Shown here piece by piece: positions 8,391 to 17,501 of a DNA stretch of 64,000 bases. The DNA comes from Acidobacteriota bacterium (lineage in GTDB: Bacteria; Acidobacteriota; Terriglobia; Terriglobales; Acidobacteriaceae): NCBI GenBank assembly GCA_021792795.1, contig JAJYUB010000008.1, positions 29,398 to 93,397 on the forward strand. The letters run 5' to 3'. The notes beneath the pieces are model-generated. The model saw only the letters and a program-made list of their open reading frames with translations. It was not told the DNA's origin and did no database searches. The first letter of the stretch is position 1. Every line of letters begins with the position of its first letter. The translations under genes and the position numbers were made by a program.

Positions 8391-8447
8391 GGTCCCATTG
8401 TAGTGGGTACGCTCTCGGGGAATGGCGCGAAATGAGAAGATGGTGGT

Positions 8448-10988
8448 ATGCGCTGGACAATTGAGAGGCTGCGCCTGGCAATCATCGTGGTGGCGGTGGT
8501 GTTGCTGGTGTCCATCGTAGGCTCGATTTTTTACGGACGCTGGCGGCTTCGCCAGATTGCCCAGGACCTGCCGGGCCGTCTGGGAATCCAGATCCAGCAA
8601 ACGACGCAAGGGTTTGTGCGATTCAGCACAGAGGGCGGCCGCAGGGTCTTTACGCTGCATGCGGCGCACGCGATCAGCTACAAAACGGGCGGGCGGGTGA
8701 TGCTGCACGACGTTGAAATCGACATGTACAACCGGCAGAACGACCAGGCCGATACCATCGCCGGAAAAGACTTTGAATACGACCAGGACAGTGAGGTTGT
8801 GATTGCGCAGGGGGAGGCGCACATCGTTCTGCATTCGCCCCCTCCGGCTCATCCGACATCCGCAAAGAACGCGGAACCGCAGACCATTCACATTACGACG
8901 CACGGGCTGGTTTTCAACCAAAAAACCGGCGAGGCGACGTGCAGCGGGGAAGTGGATTTTCAGTTTTCAAAATCCACTGGCAAGGCGTTGGGCGCGCAGT
9001 ATTTCTCGAAAACCGGGCAATTGATCCTGGAGTCGCAGGTGGTGTTGACGACCCAGATGCAGGACCGTTCCGCGATTGTGCATGCTTCGCATGCGATCTA
9101 CGACCGTCAAGCAGCGCAAGTTCATCTGTTGGAGCCGCGGTACCTTTCCAGCGGTCCCAAGGGGGATGAGCATGGCAGCGCGGGAATGGCAACGATATTT
9201 CTACGGGCGGACGGTTCGGCAGAAAAGATGGATGCGCAGAATGCGGTGGAGCTGGCCTCCGCCGACGGGACGGGCATACGGTCGGCTGCAATGCAGGTGC
9301 ATTTGGACGAACAAAACCAGCCGCAGCAGGCGCATTTTTTGGGCGGCGTACAGTTGACGCAGAATCAGCCGACACAGCAGACGGTCGGAGGCGGGCGTCA
9401 GGCCGTCGTCGACTTTGACGCGAACGGCCACGCCAAGCTGGTCACGCTGGATGGCGAAGTGAATTTTCAGCAGCAGATCGATGCGGACAAGGACCAGCTC
9501 CATCGCACACTGGCGGCGAACCACCTGGTGCTGCATCTGCGGCCGGGGCAGAGCGGGCCAGTGAAGAACGGGAAAGCGCAGAGCGGCCCGGCGCAGTTGC
9601 AGGAGGCGGAGGCGACCGGCGGCGCGGTGTTTACTTCGCGGAATACGGTTGCGGGTCATCCCGCGCAGGCGACCAGTCTTGCCGCGCGGACGTTGAAGGC
9701 GAGATTTGTACCCGGAAATGAAATACAGCATCTCGATGGCGTTGGGCAGACGCGGATGCGCATGGTCGCACCCAATGGAGACATCGATACGAGTACCGGA
9801 GATGTGCTGGCGATCGATTTTGTGACTGGCATGCCAATCGCAGCCGCCGTACCCCATGGCGGGCCGAATGCAACCAATGGCCAATCGATACGATCGGCGG
9901 TGCAGACGGGGCACGTGGTGCTCGATCAGACCTCGGCAAGAAAGACTGGCGCCGCAGGCACGGATGGCGGCCCGCAGATCTCTACCGCGACTGCGGCCCG
10001 AGCAGAGTATGACGGCGTGAACGACACCTTGACGCTGACCGGCGAGCCTGTCTTTCGCGATGCCAGCCTGGAGATGACGGCCGAACGATTCGAAGTGCAA
10101 CGTGCGGCTGGAAAAATGCTGGCGACCGGTGGGGTGCAGACGACCGCTTATTCGGGCAATCCGTCGCAGGCGGCGCTGGGGGGGCTGTTGAGCGGAAACC
10201 AGCCTACGCACGTGATTGCCCGGCAGGCGCTGTTGCTGCACGATGCACAGAAGGCCATCTTTACCGGGCAGGCGCGGCTTTGGCAGGGAGGCAATTCCGT
10301 GGAGGCGCCGGTGATTGAGATGTCGCAAAAGATGCAGACGCTGACTGCGTATAGCAACGGGCCCTGCACGGAGTGCGTCCATACCGCGTTCCTGGGTCAG
10401 TCGGCGGGGCCTGCGCAGCAGGGCAGACAGAAGACATCGAAAGCCGGCGAGTCGGGCAATCGCGAACATGACAGTCCCGAAACTGCCAACCGGGAACCTT
10501 CGACATTTCGTGTGTTGAGCGGACGGCTGCTGTACTCGGATGCGGAACGGAAGGCCAGCTTCTCCGACCACGTGGAGGCGATCAGTTCAAGCGGCAATGT
10601 TTTTGCGGACCAGGCGGAAGTGTTTCTGACGCCCGCGAGTCCTCGTTCCCAGGCGAGGCCAGGGGCCGCGTTGGCGGCAACTGAGAAAAAAACAGCGCCC
10701 CATAGCAACAATTCACCGCAATCTTCCGTTGAAAGGATTGTCGCCACAGGGCATGTCGTGCTGGAGCAGCCGGGGCGGCGCGGAACCGGGACCCGGCTCG
10801 TGTATACGGCGAGTGACGGCCATTTCGTGCTGACCGGAGACGGCGCCAACCCTCCCCAGGTGGTGGACTCGATCCAGGGGACCGTGACGGGGCAGGTTCT
10901 CACGTTTTCCTCGCGGACACAGGCGATAATAGTAAGCGGAACATCCAACGATGCAGCAGTGACCAAGACCCGGGTGCAGAAGAAATAA
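8448..10988 (+). CDS. lptC: Long LptC/LptA (OstA-fold) LPS-transport protein
   Basis: An 846-residue protein with one N-terminal membrane anchor (about residues 9-29) and a long periplasmic part. Residues about 35-130 resemble LptC. The rest is a chain of repeated beta-hairpin units of the LptA/OstA jellyroll type, for example segments around residues 190-240, 270-310, 520-570, 575-625 and 760-830 with alternating GxVxL/ATGxVxF patterns. LptC recruits LPS from LptBFG, and LptA oligomers normally bridge the periplasm to LptD; here both functions appear joined in one chain. Low-complexity proline/glutamine linkers interrupt it. The stop overlaps the lptB start by one base (TAATG), which ties it to LPS export. 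Confidence 0.85.
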   Translation: MRWTIERLRLAIIVVAVVLLVSIVGSIFYGRWRLRQIAQDLPGRLGIQIQQTTQGFVRFSTEGGRRVFTLHAAHAISYKTGGRVMLHDVEIDMYNRQNDQADTIAGKDFEYDQDSEVVIAQGEAHIVLHSPPPAHPTSAKNAEPQTIHITTHGLVFNQKTGEATCSGEVDFQFSKSTGKALGAQYFSKTGQLILESQVVLTTQMQDRSAIVHASHAIYDRQAAQVHLLEPRYLSSGPKGDEHGSAGMATIFLRADGSAEKMDAQNAVELASADGTGIRSAAMQVHLDEQNQPQQAHFLGGVQLTQNQPTQQTVGGGRQAVVDFDANGHAKLVTLDGEVNFQQQIDADKDQLHRTLAANHLVLHLRPGQSGPVKNGKAQSGPAQLQEAEATGGAVFTSRNTVAGHPAQATSLAARTLKARFVPGNEIQHLDGVGQTRMRMVAPNGDIDTSTGDVLAIDFVTGMPIAAAVPHGGPNATNGQSIRSAVQTGHVVLDQTSARKTGAAGTDGGPQISTATAARAEYDGVNDTLTLTGEPVFRDASLEMTAERFEVQRAAGKMLATGGVQTTAYSGNPSQAALGGLLSGNQPTHVIARQALLLHDAQKAIFTGQARLWQGGNSVEAPVIEMSQKMQTLTAYSNGPCTECVHTAFLGQSAGPAQQGRQKTSKAGESGNREHDSPETANREPSTFRVLSGRLLYSDAERKASFSDHVEAISSSGNVFADQAEVFLTPASPRSQARPGAALAATEKKTAPHSNNSPQSSVERIVATGHVVLEQPGRRGTGTRLVYTASDGHFVLTGDGANPPQVVDSIQGTVTGQVLTFSSRTQAIIVSGTSNDAAVTKTRVQKK

Positions 10989-11716
10989 TGCAGCGACTGA
11001 CAACCGACCAACTGGCGAAAAACTACCGCGGACGGCAAGTGGTGCGAGGGGTCTGCCTGGAGATCCACAAGGGAGAAGTGGTGGGGCTGCTGGGGCCGAA
11101 TGGCGCGGGGAAGACCACGATCTTCTACATGATTGTCGGCCTGGTCGAGCCGGACTCTGGGCGGGTGCTGGTGGGCGACCGTGACATTACGCAGTTGCCC
11201 ATGTATCTGCGGGCCCGCAATTTCGGCATCAGTTACCTGCCGCAGGAGCCATCGGTTTTTCGCAAGCTGACGGTTGAAGAAAATATCCTGGCCGTGTTGG
11301 AAGTGCAGCCCGGCGGATGGCAACAGCGGCGGGCGCGCATGGAGCGGTTGATTGAACAGTTGAGCCTGGGCCATGTAAGGAAAACGCGCGGCTATGCACT
11401 CTCTGGCGGGGAGCGCAGACGGGTGGAGATTGCCCGGTGCCTCTCGATCGAGCCGAATTTCATTCTGCTGGACGAACCTTTTTCCGGAATCGACCCGATT
11501 GCCGTGCATGATTTGCAGGACATTATTTTCGATCTGAAGGCCAGCGGATACGGCGTTTTGATTACGGACCACAACGTGCGCGAAACGCTGACGGTCACCG
11601 ACCGGGCCTACATCATCAACGAGGGGAAGATTTTTCGCGCTGGAACACCGGAAGAACTCGGCCAGGACCAGGAAGTGCGGCGCGTGTATCTGGGCGAAGG
11701 CTTCACCCTGGGCTAG
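10988..11716 (+). CDS. lptB: LPS export ABC transporter ATP-binding protein LptB
   Basis: A 242-residue cytoplasmic ATPase that powers LPS extraction with LptF/LptG. Visible motifs are Walker A (GPNGAGKTT), an [14 protein letters not shown] signature, and Walker [17 protein letters not shown] followed by the switch histidine in LITDHNVRE. The start codon overlaps the stop of the LptC/LptA gene. LptF and LptG are not in the window. Confidence 0.95.
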   Translation: MQRLTTDQLAKNYRGRQVVRGVCLEIHKGEVVGLLGPNGAGKTTIFYMIVGLVEPDSGRVLVGDRDITQLPMYLRARNFGISYLPQEPSVFRKLTVEENILAVLEVQPGGWQQRRARMERLIEQLSLGHVRKTRGYALSGGERRRVEIARCLSIEPNFILLDEPFSGIDPIAVHDLQDIIFDLKASGYGVLITDHNVRETLTVTDRAYIINEGKIFRAGTPEELGQDQEVRRVYLGEGFTLG

Positions 11717-11958
11717 GTCGATTCAGGCCCGAACGTAATGTTGACAGGCTCTATGTCCCTAACGGCCCTGTCGTCATCAAGGCCGGGTTCAAAGAAGGTT
11801 TGCCTATTGCTGGTCTTCTTGGCATGGATGGTTTCTTTGAGCATTTTGTTGTCACATTCAGATACACGGCCTTGGAGTGTGAGCTTGAGCGCGTCTATCA
11901 GACATAAAACAGAGATCTGAACCCCAACTGGCCCACCCCCAGCTAACGCTATAAGCAA
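11713..11958 (-). other. Possible 81-residue open frame in an AT-richer gap
   Basis: The 372-base stretch 11717-12088 between lptB and rpoN has lower GC than its neighbours. A minus-strand open frame with only a TTG start at 11958 encodes 81 residues ending in a plausible-looking acidic segment (DDDRAVRDIEPVNITFGPE) and overlaps the lptB end by four bases. There is no ATG start and no recognised family, so this may be a remnant of a decayed gene. A plus-strand frame at 11738-11920 is no better. Nothing else is seen in the gap apart from the upstream region of rpoN. Confidence 0.2.
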
Positions 11959-12088
11959 TTTGAGTGCAAATTCCCTAAGTTATACGTGACAAAGTAGATA
12001 CGCGGCATTTCCTGCAATCTACCCATAGGAACGAGCCTTGCCCCATGTACACTGGGGTTAACTCTCCACGTCCAACTGGAATTCTGCC

Positions 12089-13912
12089 ATGGCCCTTCTT
12101 CAACCCCGGCTCAATTTGAAAGTCTCGCAGAAGCAGATTCTGACGCCTGGACTGGTCCAGATGGTCAGCCTGCTGGCCCTGAACAAGCAGGAACTGAGGG
12201 AGATGATCGATGCCGAGCTTCTAGAGAATCCCGTGTTGGAGGAACTGGAAGAGGCGGTGCCACTGGCGGAGGAGGTCCAAACCCCCGAGGAAGCGGTGCC
12301 GGCCGGCGAGGAAAAAGCTGAAGAGAAAGATCCGTTTGACGAGATCGACTTTGGCTCCTATTTCCAGGACTATCTGGATCCTGGTTATCGCACGCCGCAG
12401 AGCACCGAGATCAACGAAAAGCCTTCGTTCGAGAATTTTCTCTCCAAGCCCACGACCCTGACCGACCATTTGATCTGGCAGCTGGGCTCGCTGCATTTGA
12501 CGGACGGAGTGCGTGAAGCTGCGGAGCTGGTGATTGGCAACCTGGATGAAGATGGATATCTGACGGCCAGCGATGACGAACTGCTGGCTGTGCTCACCCA
12601 GCAAAGGCCGCAGGAGCGGGCGGGCGTTACGCATGCCGGGGTCGCTTTCAACTCGAATGGCCATAAGGCATTCGTCGGCGTGCAGGCTGACAACGGACCA
12701 ACTGAACTGCTCGGCGGGGCCGGGGCCCCGTCGAGCCATGACGCTTTGAATCGCGGGACGAATTCCATGCCCAGCGATGGTGGAAGCGAGTCCGACGGCC
12801 TGGCGCTACCAGAGGAACATTCCCCCACGTTGAAGCGGGACCTTGAAGAGGCGCTGCACATTGTGCGACGGTTCGATCCGGTGGGCATCGCGGCGCGGGA
12901 TTTACGAGAATGTTTGCTGACTCAGCTGGATGTGCGTTCACAGCAGGCCGGCGAATTGGCAGACGGGCTTCGGCTGGCCGCAGCCGCCGACGGCGGCGAG
13001 GACGATCTGCAGGAGGGCAACGCGCCGCAGGCCGCTCTGCTTCCGGCCAGTCGTCAGAGCGATGCCGATCGGGCGGCAGCGGAGCGAATCCAGTCGGAAG
13101 CCAGCGCGGTCATGGCGCTGGCGCGGCGCATTATCGATGAGTTTCTCCCGCACCTGTTAAAGCGGGACATCCGTGAACTGGCGCGCATTACAGCAAGCCC
13201 GCAGTCCAGAGTGCAGTTGGCGATCGAGTCGATTCGTGCCCTCGACCCCAAGCCGGGCCAGCGGTATAACCGCGAGCAGGTGCGGCTGATCGAGCCCGAT
13301 GTCGCCTTCCAGAAGCGCGACGACGAATACGTCATCCTGATCAACGATGAAGAGATGCCGACCTTGCGTTTGAATCAAGGCTATCGCCGCATGTTGAACC
13401 AGGAAGGCACAGAGCGCGAGGTGCGCGAGTATGTGAAGGAGCGCTATCGCTCTGCCATCCAGCTGATGCGCAACATTGAGCAGAGGAAGAACACGATCGT
13501 GCGCACCTGCGAGGTGATTGTGCGCCGCCAGCGCGAATTTCTGGAGCAAGGCATGGACTCGCTGAAGCCGATGATGATCAAGGACGTGGCCGAAGAGATT
13601 GGCGTCCATGCCTCCACGGTGAGCCGGGCGGTCGCCAACAAGTATGTGCATACGCCGCAGGGAGTGTTCGAGTTGCGCTTCTTTTTCTCCGAGGGCGTGA
13701 ATGGCCCGGAAGGATCGGACACGCCGCTGTTGCTGCTGAAGCGCAAAGTGAAGAAGATGATTGAAGAGGAAAATTCCAGCAAGCCGCTGACGGACGATGC
13801 CATCGCCCACCTGCTGCAATCGCAGGGAATTGCAGTGAACCGGCGCACTGTGGCCAAATACCGCGAGGACATGGGAATCCCCAGCACCCACCAGCGCCGC
13901 GTCCGCATCTGA
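12089..13912 (+). CDS. rpoN: RNA polymerase sigma-54 factor RpoN
   Basis: A 607-residue sigma-54. Residues 1-50 are the glutamine/leucine-rich region I that meets activators (LNLKVSQKQILTPGLVQMV). An acidic region II follows, then the core-binding domain. The C-terminus has the HTH and the RpoN box as NRRTVAKYRE (consensus ARRTVAKYRE), which reads the -24 promoter element. It is over 100 residues longer than proteobacterial RpoN. The extra length sits in two low-complexity inserts in the core-binding domain (about residues 170-245 and 288-335). The neighbours hpf and rapZ are the classic rpoN cluster, here without visible ptsN. An activator it could serve is encoded at 18702-20132. Confidence 0.95.
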   Translation: MALLQPRLNLKVSQKQILTPGLVQMVSLLALNKQELREMIDAELLENPVLEELEEAVPLAEEVQTPEEAVPAGEEKAEEKDPFDEIDFGSYFQDYLDPGYRTPQSTEINEKPSFENFLSKPTTLTDHLIWQLGSLHLTDGVREAAELVIGNLDEDGYLTASDDELLAVLTQQRPQERAGVTHAGVAFNSNGHKAFVGVQADNGPTELLGGAGAPSSHDALNRGTNSMPSDGGSESDGLALPEEHSPTLKRDLEEALHIVRRFDPVGIAARDLRECLLTQLDVRSQQAGELADGLRLAAAADGGEDDLQEGNAPQAALLPASRQSDADRAAAERIQSEASAVMALARRIIDEFLPHLLKRDIRELARITASPQSRVQLAIESIRALDPKPGQRYNREQVRLIEPDVAFQKRDDEYVILINDEEMPTLRLNQGYRRMLNQEGTEREVREYVKERYRSAIQLMRNIEQRKNTIVRTCEVIVRRQREFLEQGMDSLKPMMIKDVAEEIGVHASTVSRAVANKYVHTPQGVFELRFFFSEGVNGPEGSDTPLLLLKRKVKKMIEEENSSKPLTDDAIAHLLQSQGIAVNRRTVAKYREDMGIPSTHQRRVRI

Positions 13913-13956
13913 ATGAATAGTTGGGTCAAACGAAACCAGACTCAGGAGGGACGTGG

Positions 13957-14556
13957 ATGGACTCCGAACTTAGTGGAAGAAACGTGACGGTCACGAAAGA
14001 CTTGCGGGCCATGGCGGACGAAAGCCTGGACCGGATTGAGAAAATTGTGGGCCGAGGTTCCAGCGCTCGCATCGTTTTTCGTTCTCAGAAACATCTTTCG
14101 ATCGCGGAAGTGACTGTGATTGCCCGCCAACACACTGTGGTTGGCGTGGCCGAGGCGCCAGACCTGACCATTGCCTTGCGGACGGCATTGGAAAAGACGG
14201 AGAAGCAGGCAATTCGCTGGAGAAAAAGCAAGATAGAAAAGAAGCGCCAGGCCAAGTCGATCAGCGCAGTTCTACCCGCGGTCCCTTCAGAAGGGACCGC
14301 TCCGGCGGAAGAGAAACCGCGCGCAGCGGCCGGCAGGAACGGAAAAGCATCGGTATCGGGGAAGAGGAAATCTTCTGGGGTGCATATTGTTCCGGCGCCG
14401 GAGGCGATGGCGCTGAGGCCCATGACCATTGAAGAAGCGGTGAAAGAGGCGGAGTCGGGCAATCGGCAGGTATTTGTCTTTCGCGATTTGGCGGGCGAGG
14501 TGAAAGTGCTGCATTGCGCGGGCGACGGATTGGTGCGGCTGACGGAAGTTTCCTGA
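13957..14556 (+). CDS. hpf: Ribosome hibernation promoting factor, long form
   Basis: A 199-residue long-form HPF that inactivates ribosomes as 100S dimers in stationary phase. Residues 1-100 are the S30AE domain (GRNVTVTKDLRAMADESLDRIEKIV). A basic, low-complexity linker follows. The last ~50 residues (LRPMTIEEAVKEAESGNRQVF) are the C-terminal domain that drives ribosome dimerisation in long HPFs. A strong CAGGAGGG ribosome site (13942-13949) selects ATG 13957. The gene lies 44 bases after rpoN, so expression is probably coupled with sigma-54. Confidence 0.93.
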   Translation: MDSELSGRNVTVTKDLRAMADESLDRIEKIVGRGSSARIVFRSQKHLSIAEVTVIARQHTVVGVAEAPDLTIALRTALEKTEKQAIRWRKSKIEKKRQAKSISAVLPAVPSEGTAPAEEKPRAAAGRNGKASVSGKRKSSGVHIVPAPEAMALRPMTIEEAVKEAESGNRQVFVFRDLAGEVKVLHCAGDGLVRLTEVS

Positions 14557-14669
14557 CCCGTCGGACATTGCGAAGAATTTTGTCGTTTCTGGGACGCAAT
14601 TTTAAACGTACAATCTTGGCTCACGCTCTGCATATCTGAAAAACTTTGCTGCGAAGCGGAAGAGGACCG

Positions 14670-15680
14670 ATGACGCGCACGGCTGGTAAGAAACGATTGA
14701 AGCCAATGACTGCGAAAGGGCAAACGGGAAAACCGCCAACCGATGCCGCTGGATTGATTGCGTCGAAACCCGTCAGATCCACCGCGGCGAAACGCGTTCG
14801 CAGCGCTGAAGCAAAACGGCCGCTGGCGGAAAACGAACTCGTCATTGTTACGGGGATGTCGGGTTCTGGAAAATTGTCGGCGCTGAAGGCGTTTGAAGAC
14901 CTGGGCTATTATTCGGTCGACAATTTGCCGATCGACTTGATTCCCGCGTTTGCCGATCTGATCCGGCAATCTCCAGAAACCAACCGCGCCGCCCTGGTGG
15001 TGGATGTGCGGGAGGGCTCGAACCTCGACCACTTTCCGGCGATTTTGCGCAAAGTGCGGCAGACGACCTCGACCCGGCTGCTTTTTCTGGAGGCTTCGGA
15101 CGAAGCGCTGCTTCGGCGGTTTTCAGAGACCCGGCGTCCTCATCCGCTGGGCCGCATCGACACCATTCGGCGCTCGATCCAGTCCGAGAGGAAATTGCTG
15201 GAGCCGCTGCGCAACATTGCGGACGTCTGCATCGACACGACAAATTTCAATGTGCATGAACTGCGCGCCCATATCAACGGGCTGTTTCAGCAGGAGAGTG
15301 GCGAGAAGAACCTGCTGATTTCTTCCATCAGTTTCGGCTACAAGAACGGGGTGCCGCAAGAAGCCGACCTGGTCTTCGATGTGCGCTTTCTACCCAATCC
15401 GCATTTCATCCCGGAGTTCCGTCCGCTGACCGGCCAGGACGAGAAAGTGGTGCGCTATATCAATCGTTTTCCGGAGACCAAAGAGTTTATTCAGAAGGTC
15501 CACGATCTGCTTTTATTTTTGCTGCCGCATTACGTGCAGGAGGGTAAGAGCTATTTGAGCGTGGCGTTCGGCTGTACCGGCGGCCAGCACCGCTCGGTGA
15601 TGATCGCGGAAAAAATGCAGGCGCTGCTGCAGGCCGATGGATACCAGGTGAAATGTCTCCATCGCGACATGCCGCGATAG
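14670..15680 (+). CDS. rapZ: RNase adapter / nucleotide-binding protein RapZ
   Basis: A 336-residue RapZ/YvcJ family protein. In E. coli RapZ guides RNase E to the small RNA GlmZ and senses amino-sugar precursor. After a basic N-terminal extension of about 55 residues comes the P-loop GMSGSGKLSALKAFEDLGYY. The residue after GK is leucine where Walker A normally has serine or threonine. The family blocks VDNLP, RRPHPL and the C-terminal CTGGQHRSV are intact. ATG 14670 is preceded by GGAAGAGGA. The gene closes the rpoN-hpf-rapZ cluster. Confidence 0.92.
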   Translation: MTRTAGKKRLKPMTAKGQTGKPPTDAAGLIASKPVRSTAAKRVRSAEAKRPLAENELVIVTGMSGSGKLSALKAFEDLGYYSVDNLPIDLIPAFADLIRQSPETNRAALVVDVREGSNLDHFPAILRKVRQTTSTRLLFLEASDEALLRRFSETRRPHPLGRIDTIRRSIQSERKLLEPLRNIADVCIDTTNFNVHELRAHINGLFQQESGEKNLLISSISFGYKNGVPQEADLVFDVRFLPNPHFIPEFRPLTGQDEKVVRYINRFPETKEFIQKVHDLLLFLLPHYVQEGKSYLSVAFGCTGGQHRSVMIAEKMQALLQADGYQVKCLHRDMPR

Positions 15681-15702
15681 GCGCGGACTTGCTGGAATAC
15701 TG

Positions 15703-15720
15703 TGTCTCAGGCGCGAGACA
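15703..15720. repeat. Short palindrome related to the GTCTC-N6-GAGAC repeats
   Basis: TGTCTC (15703-15708) and GAGACA (15715-15720) flank a 6-base loop. The core and loop length match the repeats at 60-92 and 7652-7692, but the outer arms and the GCACCC tail are lost. It lies just after rapZ; the rest of 15681-15962 holds no gene I can support. Confidence 0.45.
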
Positions 15721-15897
15721 TAATGGGGCTTGTTTTTTGCGCGGACGTTCTCAACCGGTCGAGAACACGTTCATTTCGCCGACGATTTGCTCAGCACATC
15801 CGGCCCCAGAACACAATCTGGCGGCCATCGAGCCCATGGCACAGCCTGGGAAGCGTCTGAAAGTAGCAATGCAACCGGTGCCTCTACCGGTGCTTCG

Positions 15898-15924
15898 TAA
15901 AACGGCCACTCGTATCAGAGTGGC
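15898..15924 (-). terminator. Possible terminator of tRNA-Lys
   Basis: Arms GCCACTC (15905-15911) and GAGTGGC (15918-15924) form a perfect 7-bp stem with a 6-base loop. On the minus strand the stem is followed by CGTTTTAC. It lies about 40 bases past the tRNA 3' end; the T-tract is short. Confidence 0.5.
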
Positions 15925-15962
15925 ATGATTCCCGTATCTATCCTTATTTTCTATCGCTTATA

Positions 15963-16038
15963 TGGTGAGCGCGCTGGGACTCGAACCCAGGACCCACGCA
16001 TTAAAAGTGCGTTGCTCTACCACCTGAGCTACGCGCTC
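15963..16038 (-). tRNA. tRNA-Lys (anticodon UUU)
   Basis: Read on the minus strand this is a complete 76-base cloverleaf. The acceptor stem GAGCGCG pairs with CGCGCTC, the D-arm is GCTC...GAGC, the anticodon loop is CTTTTAA with anticodon TTT, the T-arm is CTGGG-TTCGAGT-CCCAG, and the encoded 3' end is ACCA. Confidence 0.97.
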
Positions 16039-16052
16039 TCACCAAGTTCCAA

Positions 16053-16058
16053 ATTATC
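16053..16058 (-). promoter_or_regulatory. Candidate -10 of tRNA-Lys
   Basis: On the minus strand TGTGATAAT (extended -10 form, GATAAT) lies 15 bases before the tRNA 5' end. No good -35 was found. The remaining stretch 16059-16400 shows no supported gene; long minus-strand frames there are shadows. Confidence 0.45.
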
Positions 16059-16410
16059 ACAGAGACACGCCTGCTCCTACGCCGTGTCTGGGGCCGGTCC
16101 TGACAACGCGCCAATGCGGAAGGCTCTGTCGCGTCATTTGTTCAGCCAAGCTGCGCAGCGGAATCTTGGGGGCGAGTGTATCGTCGCGAAGCTTATGCAC
16201 GGGGAGTAGTGCTTTCGAGTAGAAATGACGAGCACATGGTTCGCCAGGTAAATCAGGCGGACATTCTGGCGTGGTGGCCGGAGGTCTGCCAGGAGCCTGA
16301 GCGGGGAGTTGCTGTCTGTCGGCGAGAATTCGCTCACTAGTCTGGAGAGGGACGATTTTTGGCGCAGTGCCGTGAATGGCCCGCAGGCCAGTCCTTGTCC
16401 GTGCCCTGAT

Positions 16411-16424
16411 AAACTGAACAGTTT
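16411..16424. promoter_or_regulatory. Palindrome before the cysteine operon
   Basis: AAACTG-AA-CAGTTT is a perfect 6-2-6 inverted repeat 16 bases before the first gene of the cysteine/transsulfuration operon. A repressor binding here would block the promoter or the ribosome site (AGGAA, 16428-16432). It could also be chance. Confidence 0.3.
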
Positions 16425-16439
16425 GCTAGGAACATAGCG

Positions 16440-17426
16440 ATGAGCGCGACAAAAGCGATGAATGTGACAATTCTGAACACACGTGCCACTGTAGAGGCCT
16501 ATCGGCATACGGCCGCCGACACCATGGAGTTGGTGGGGAACACACCGATCGTGCATCTCGGCCGAATCTCGCCCGAGAATGGCGCGGCGATTTACGCAAA
16601 ACTGGAATTTTTGAATCCCGGAGGCAGCATAAAAGATCGTGCCGCGCTGGGATTGATTCTCGATGCGGAGCAACGCGGCGTGCTGCAACCGGGCGGCACC
16701 GTTGTGGAGGCGACTGCAGGCAACACGGGTGTCGGTCTGGCGTTTATCGGCGTTCGTCGGGGTTACAAAGTTGCGCTTTTTGTGCCCGAAGGTTTTGCCG
16801 AAGAAAAATGTATTCTGATGCGCGGCTTTGGCGCAACAGTCGAACGCACGCCGGAAGAGGAAGGCATGCAGGGCGCGATCCGCAGGGCGCTCGATCTTGC
16901 GCGCTCCATTCCCGGCGCATGGATGGCGCGGCAGTTCGACAATCCGGCCAATCCTGATTTTCATTTCCGGACCACGGCGCAGGAAATTCTCGATCAGATG
17001 GAAAACCGCATCGACGCATTTGTTGCGGGCGTCGGGACTGGCGGCACGTTTACCGGCATCGCTCGCAGATTGCGACAGGACGTGGGCCGCGTCCGTACGA
17101 TTGCAGTTGAAACTGAAGGCTCCGTCTTGCAGGGCGGCGCGCCAGGCAAACATAAGGTGGAGGGAATTGGCGTCAGCTTTATCCCGAAGACATTCGACGC
17201 GTCTGTCTGCGATTCCATCGTTCGCGTGAGCGATCGCGATGCCTTTGCTATGGTGCGCAGGTTGGCACGGGAAGAAGGGGTTCTGGGCGGTTCCAGCTCC
17301 GGGGCCAATGTATTCGCGTCGCTCGAACTGGCGCGAACCATGCAGCCAGGGCAACGCATCGTGACCATCATTCCGGATTCCGCCGAGCGATATCTTTCAA
17401 AGAACATTTTCGATGGCGGCCTTTGA
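16440..17426 (+). CDS. PLP-dependent cysteine synthase / cystathionine beta-synthase family
   Basis: A 328-residue fold-type II PLP enzyme. It has the start-of-domain VGNTPIVHLGR, the PLP lysine in NPGGSIKDRAA, the substrate loop EATAGNTGVGLAF, the phosphate-binding GTGGTFTG, and the GSSSGAN motif. It makes either cysteine from O-acetylserine and sulfide or cystathionine from serine and homocysteine. No C-terminal CBS regulatory domains are present. The next gene is a cystathionine gamma-lyase/synthase 75 bases downstream, which favours a reverse transsulfuration role, but sequence alone does not settle it. An AGGAA site precedes ATG 16440. Confidence 0.88.
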   Translation: MSATKAMNVTILNTRATVEAYRHTAADTMELVGNTPIVHLGRISPENGAAIYAKLEFLNPGGSIKDRAALGLILDAEQRGVLQPGGTVVEATAGNTGVGLAFIGVRRGYKVALFVPEGFAEEKCILMRGFGATVERTPEEEGMQGAIRRALDLARSIPGAWMARQFDNPANPDFHFRTTAQEILDQMENRIDAFVAGVGTGGTFTGIARRLRQDVGRVRTIAVETEGSVLQGGAPGKHKVEGIGVSFIPKTFDASVCDSIVRVSDRDAFAMVRRLAREEGVLGGSSSGANVFASLELARTMQPGQRIVTIIPDSAERYLSKNIFDGGL

Positions 17427-17501
17427 CAATGGATTGCCGCAAATTCCCGCCAAAATTCACGCCGGTAGATACAAATCCTGCAACCCTTAAGGACCCTAGC
17501 C

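Noticed and set aside
9201..10571. 456-residue minus-strand open frame inside the LptC/LptA gene
   Set aside because: It lies antisense to clear OstA-type repeats and its arginine/histidine/leucine-rich composition is typical of a shadow.
14280..14302. GGTCCCTTCAGAAGGGACC hairpin inside hpf as a regulatory element
   Set aside because: It is in the low-complexity linker-coding region with no T-tract; it is most likely incidental to Pro/Gly/Thr codons.
15653..15928. 91-residue plus-strand frame after rapZ
   Set aside because: It has no ribosome site, overlaps the rapZ end and the hairpin region, and shows no protein-like pattern.
16134..17354. 406-residue minus-strand open frame across the cysteine synthase gene
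   Set aside because: It is antisense to a strongly recognised PLP enzyme and has no family-like segments; it is a high-GC shadow frame.
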